Source: Chromobotia macracanthus (taxonomy: Eukaryota > Chordata > Actinopteri > Cypriniformes > Botiidae). Taken from it: a stretch of 64,000 bases of DNA. The DNA lies in assembly GCA_036877525.1 (NCBI GenBank), contig JAZGTH010000002.1, forward strand, positions 3,952,001 through 4,016,000, in the 5' to 3' direction. Under the pieces are notes generated by a model. That model was given only the letters and a program-made list of their open reading frames with translations, had not been told where the DNA came from and did not search any database. Positions 58,709-64,000 of the stretch are shown here, piece by piece. How positions within the stretch are numbered: the first letter of the stretch is position 1; the number at the start of each line of letters is the position of its first letter. A program made the position numbers and the translations under genes.

Positions 58709-58722
58709 GTTGCCATGGTAAC
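58709..58722. promoter_or_regulatory. RFX X-box
   Basis: GTTGCCATGGTAAC fits the full RFX-family X-box consensus (two GTTRCC half sites in inverted orientation). It lies upstream of, or in a 5' intron of, sorbs3. Confidence 0.45.
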
Positions 58723-59636
58723 GTGCCGACTGTATTAAAAGGCCAGGCTGGTGTTTGGGTCTTTTTTACAGAGAGCTTGAAAAGTGTAAGGCAGTCAGCC
58801 TTTTGTGGCCAAAAGGTGATATTTCACAGCACAAGGTTAAAGACTGACTTTATTGAATTGAATTTCAACATTACAGCATTACAACTAGATGAATTTGAAA
58901 TTAATTGAATTTACAGAATTCAAAGACAAATCCACATACACCTCTAAACACCCAACTTTCGTTCTCCTCTGATCTATTCTAGCCTTCTTTTCGACATCAC
59001 TGGGTTTCTAATTGAGCTGCTGGTTATGTGTGTCTGGCCATACATGGCCAGCCAAAGAGGAGAGGAATTCCTTTCTGGCAAGGTGAGAAGTAAGCTTTAG
59101 AAATTCTTGGACTGAAACAGAGAATCAACAAATAAACAGTATAACAAGAAACATGAACTGAGAAGATCTGTGAGGTGTTCTGTCAAGATTTAGACAAAGG
59201 AAACCTCTATGGACAAAGTTTTAAATACTATATATTTATATATTTACAGCTATATATTAGTTAGCATTAACTATTTTGATTCATTACTGGCAGTGCAATA
59301 CATGTTATGACCTGCACTCTTCTTAGAAACTGTGCTGAAGGATAATTTGAGTGAGCTTTATCTCTGAACGGGTACAAAGTTCCTAAAGAAGTGATGATGT
59401 CATACACGTTGTGATACAGAGGTAGAGCTTATTTGACTTCAGCATAAGACTTCAGTGTTATGCGGGTTAGAATTAGACATGGACAACCAGAAATAACCAA
59501 AAGAAGACAGTGCCTTTGATATTAAGTTGACAGTAATGCACATAACTTATGACCAACTCTTTCACCCTAGAATAAAAACAGATAAGTTTGGACTGTCCAT
59601 TCAACTTCAAAACTCTACAACACATCAAAATACCTG

Positions 59637-59649
59637 GTTGCTAGGAAAC
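59637..59649. promoter_or_regulatory. second X-box-like motif
   Basis: GTTGCTAGGAAAC resembles the X-box with one-base shorter spacing. It lies 0.9 kb from the stronger one. Confidence 0.3.
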
Positions 59650-60130
59650 CTTTGTTCATGATTGTTGCCATTCATTCTTTATTGTTTTTATTTGATTTCC
59701 TGCTATGGCAGATTTTTTTCAACTACGTTGAAAGTCCAGCAAATGTGCAAGGAAAGCTGTACTCTTATTACTCTTATTATTTTTTTTTTTTCAGTTTTGC
59801 AATGCCTTCTTGTACACATAAATCTAATTTATTATTCAACTGTAAGCCAAATGTAATACAGTACTGTAAAAAGGTAAGTACTGCAATTAAGTAACAGTAA
59901 TTAGGCCAGTCGTAAGTTGATTATTGAACATTGTTGTTGTAACACAATGTAAGTTGAACATTGTGGGTTTGTGTGGGCGCAGTTGTACATACTTTTAGCT
60001 TTCTTTGCACCTTATTTATTATAATATTAGCACGTTTTTACCACTGTGAGGTTATGAGAAACTATAACATTGCTACAATTATTAATCAAATTGTGTCTAT
60101 TAAAAAGTAATTGAAATAATAATTTATCTG

Positions 60131-60310
60131 AATTTATCAGTTTTATCCAAAGCGACTTACAAAGCGGCACACTTTTTATAAGTAACCAAGTTGAGGGGCC
60201 TTGCTTAAGGGTATAATGGGGATAGTTCAATGACCTCCCCTTGTGAGGTTTGAACGTACCACATTTTAGTTACTTGCCCTGATTTTTACCACTAAGCCTT
60301 CAACACTCTC
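60131..60310 (-). mobile_element. tRNA-derived SINE
   Basis: Minus strand starts with GGCTTAGTGGTAA, has a GTTCAAACC B-box-like site and ends in the teleost tail TAAGTCGCTTTGGATAAAA. Diverged. Confidence 0.65.
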
Positions 60311-60516
60311 ATGAAAAGTAACAAAATTACAATAAATCTATTAATTGTACATTAGTTACAATTGTTTTTGTTCTATACGAGCTACACATAAATGTTATAA
60401 GCCCAAATTCCTGACTACCCAGCTCATTTTCCAACGTCTGTCCATTCAGCTAGTTCTTAAAAATTCAGTGGTTTGTCTTGGTTCTGCAAACCAGTTTTAA
60501 ATGGAATAGTCATGTA

Positions 60517-60520
<4 letters not shown>

Positions 60521-60552
<32 letters not shown>
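60521..60552. repeat. (GT)16 microsatellite
   Basis: Direct run of GT. Confidence 0.95.
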
Positions 60553-60554
<2 letters not shown>

Positions 60555-61277
60555 CTGAACCAACCAGACTATTGCAATAGATAGATAGAATAGAAGTGGA
60601 GACCAAAAAATGCATCAACATCAGTTTAAAGAGGGCAGACATTCTGAAAATGGTCCTTATTAGCTGGAAAAGCACTAAGACTAAAATTAAAACAAGGCTA
60701 AAGCCAAACTAAAACAGTCATAGTGTTAAAACTGAAAATTAAATATATTAAATAGAAATTAAACTAAATTGAAAGGACAAATTGAAAATTAAAAACTATT
60801 CTGGGCCAGTAAGAAAAGTTAAGTGCATTGAGAGGGTAGAAAGTTCTGTTACTGGTTTGACCAATGGGGTGAATCTGCAGTGGGAATATTTGATTGTCAA
60901 CCAATGACAGACTGAATTTCACTTCAGGAAACCTGTTTTTGTGAATCCTTTTGATGAGACAAGTGGCAGAGAAACAACACACACCAGTTCTTCACAATCT
61001 AACAAAACTTAATAAACCCAAATCCATCTCTCTTTTAAAAATACACCCTGAATGACATATAACCACCGCTAAAATAACAGCACAACTGACATGACTCAGG
61101 GTTGGATAAGAGGAAAATTGATTCACCAATGTGGTAAATATTCAATTTTGAGAAGAGCCAGACCAAACTGTTATACTGTAGGTCTGATAAACACTGATGA
61201 GGCTACCGTGCATAAACTATGACCTTGTAAATGGCAAACCAGAGAAAGAACTTCAGATCCATTTATATAATGAAATA

Positions 61278-61770
61278 CACTACCAGTCAAAAGTTTGGAA
61301 ACACTTACTTTTACTTTGTTCATATTTTTTTTAAATTTATGAATAATAGTAAACTTATCAAAACTATGAAATAACACAAATGTAACTTTAGGAATTATGT
61401 TGTGACTAAAGAAATTAAAAATAAGGTAAAATAGGATATATTCTAGCATATTCAATATAGTTACCCTTCATCTAGAATTTACAAAAGTTTTCTTGACATT
61501 TTCCATCACCCAGTTTCTTGAGGAATTTTTTGAAGGAGCGCCCCTCTATCCTCTATCATTGGCTGCTTTTTTCTTCATTATTTGGTCCAAATTATCTATT
61601 TCAAAAACATTTTGGGTTTTTTTATCAACAAACATTAAATTGAAATTAATATTTTGGCACAATTGTATTTTTATTTTTACACTTTTAACATTTAATCAAA
61701 TGTCAGATTAAAAGATTTTTAAGATAAGAAACATTTCAGTCAAGTGTTTCCAAACTTTTGACTGGTAGTG
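61278..61770. mobile_element. non-autonomous TIR element flanked by TA
   Basis: 493 bp bounded by inverted ends cactaccagtcaaaagtttg and its complement at 61741-61770, with TA on both sides (61276-61277, 61771-61772). TA duplication and simple TIRs fit a Tc1/mariner-type MITE. The ends match a repeat that I recall as common in teleosts. No transposase is evident inside. Confidence 0.75.
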
Positions 61771-63480
61771 TATATACATCAATGAAACAACACCACCAAT
61801 GACAATGCTCATCTAGACAGCATATGATACTGGGGGTGTGGTTTAGTGTGGAGGAAAATAAATTCCAGTTACCAAAGTCACCTGTTTGTTTCTATGGGGA
61901 AAATTAAGAAAAAATGCAGCAGATATCCAAACCGTTTTAAACGAAGCAACACTCCTGAAAGGTATTTTACCAGTCAATTGAATAAGATAAAAGGAGACCA
62001 ACATGAAGCAATTCAGCTACATCAAAATTTGTATGTCTGTGGTATACCTTATTTTGCATGATTTATTACAAGTAAATTAAAGGAAAGTAAATGTACTCTG
62101 ATGGGATTATTATTCTTGGAACTTTGATGCATTGTTAGCTGTATGAATCAGTCTAAATTGAAGTTAAATTGATTTTGTCAAATGTTTTTGATGCTTAATA
62201 CGATACTGTTGATAACGCTTTAAAACAACACCAGAAGATAACACAACAAATCAGGCAAGAACAAAGAGTAGCATTCTGCCATATTTTAGTGGAAAAATTT
62301 TTTTTTGTCATTTTCTCATATTTATCTTACTACACAATTCTGAAATACTTGATATGGTCAGTTGTGGCATTAAACAGTCTGTATGTAGTTTATCTGGCTG
62401 CTCATTCACCATATTTTATCTCTACCATCACTATGATATCTCTACTCATAAAGCTATTAAAACAATTTTAACTAAAATCTAAAACTTTTTTTTAGTTAAC
62501 AGCCTATAAGAAGTTTCATTATATATGGCCAAATTACTTGCCACTTTCTCCGTAAAAAAACTATAGATTTGTCCATTAGTGGGCATAGCCTCCTTGTATA
62601 CTCTTAATGAATAAATGGCCTCTGCCTACCTGTCACACGACCATCACTGACAGAAATCTAGCAGTTCTGGGTCAACATCTATTCACAGGGCAACATGACA
62701 GGAAAATACTTTTTTAATCCTTTTCAGACAGGAAAATATACTGCCAGAAAAGAAAAGCTTTACAGCTGTAAAAACACTGGATATTTTTTATGTGCTATAT
62801 ACATGTAAACCCTTACTGCCTGAAATTTAGCCTACATCTCTAAATTACAAATGAAAGCTCATAGATGTTGCAGCTGTTAGCAATGTTTAATGCACAAAAT
62901 TGCTTAGTCACCTTACAGTTACTTTACTTTACAAACAACAAGAAAAATGTCTAGCAGTGAAGAACTGAAGTATATTGGTACCTACTGTTAGGAGAAGTTT
63001 CCCATGAACGGAAAGAGAGAGAGGCAAAGAAGTGCAGCTAGTTCTGCTTTTCCTAGAGGGGCGTTTGAAATTTACTCTTATTCTCTGAATCAGCCGTCAG
63101 CGTCTAATTCTTTGCGTGTGTGTAATACACCCAGAGGGCAGAATCACACAAGAAACATCCAGTGCCTAACAAGTCCAGAGCTCTGTAATAGTTTCCATCC
63201 TACAAACACATGTACACTCACTTGCATACATGTACACACACATGCACAGCTGGAATTAATAGAAACCTCCATGCAAGCTGAGAAAACATACCCTCTTGTG
63301 ATTTAAAATCGAAATAACAAATTAGTTCCCATCCCACAAGCACACAACAGCCAGTTCCATCAGTCTATTGTTTAATGGAAGGTACAAACACCCCTTGGCA
63401 GCAATGCACAGTTATCACATTTCTTTTCTACATACATACATATATATAATTTGGTGTTATCGTTCTCACATTCTCATACT

Positions 63481-64000
<520 letters not shown>

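Overview
This is a vertebrate genomic window, most likely from a cyprinid (carp/minnow-type) teleost. The species call rests on interspersed repeats that resemble HAmo-type tRNA-derived SINEs and Angel-type foldback elements, on long AC and AT microsatellites, and on AT-rich introns. It was read by eye; no database search was run. Two protein-coding genes can be built exon by exon. Both are on the minus strand, in tandem, and all listed exons keep one open frame with matching splice phases.

From right to left in the window (5' to 3' along the genes): sorbs3 (vinexin) has twenty coding exons between 50629 and 35722. They encode a 721-residue C-terminal product with a SoHo (sorbin homology) region, a short acidic/basic helical segment and three SH3 domains. 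Its 5' end lies to the right of 50629 and is not resolved; introns and repeats fill 50630-64000. A gap of about 2.5 kb (33227-35721) holds the sorbs3 3' UTR and a GC-rich, CpG-containing promoter region for the next gene. pdlim2 (mystique) then runs leftward: a probable noncoding first exon ends at 33226, the start codon is at 21920-21918, and five coding exons carry the N-terminal PDZ domain and most of the Ser/Pro linker down to 12527. The exons for the LIM domain were not found in 1-12526 and probably lie beyond the left edge.

The order sorbs3 then pdlim2, same strand, matches human 8p21 (SORBS3-PDLIM2) and parallels SORBS1-PDLIM1 and SORBS2-PDLIM3. It is therefore an ancient linked pair of actin-cytoskeleton adaptors. 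Vinexin is a focal-adhesion and cell-junction scaffold that binds vinculin. PDLIM2 is an actin-associated PDZ-LIM protein that also promotes turnover of nuclear STAT and NF-kB p65. Both act at actin-anchoring sites.

The rest is intronic or intergenic sequence with SINEs, foldback/TIR elements, a decayed Tc1-like transposase at the right edge, microsatellites, a 116-bp AT-centred palindrome, and one homopolymer block (25281-25440) that looks like an assembly error. I see no clearly new biological system. The most notable items are a GC-AG intron and a 24-nt microexon in sorbs3, a palindromic double CRE in the pdlim2 promoter region, RFX-type X-boxes in the sorbs3 5' region, and the missing pdlim2 LIM exons.
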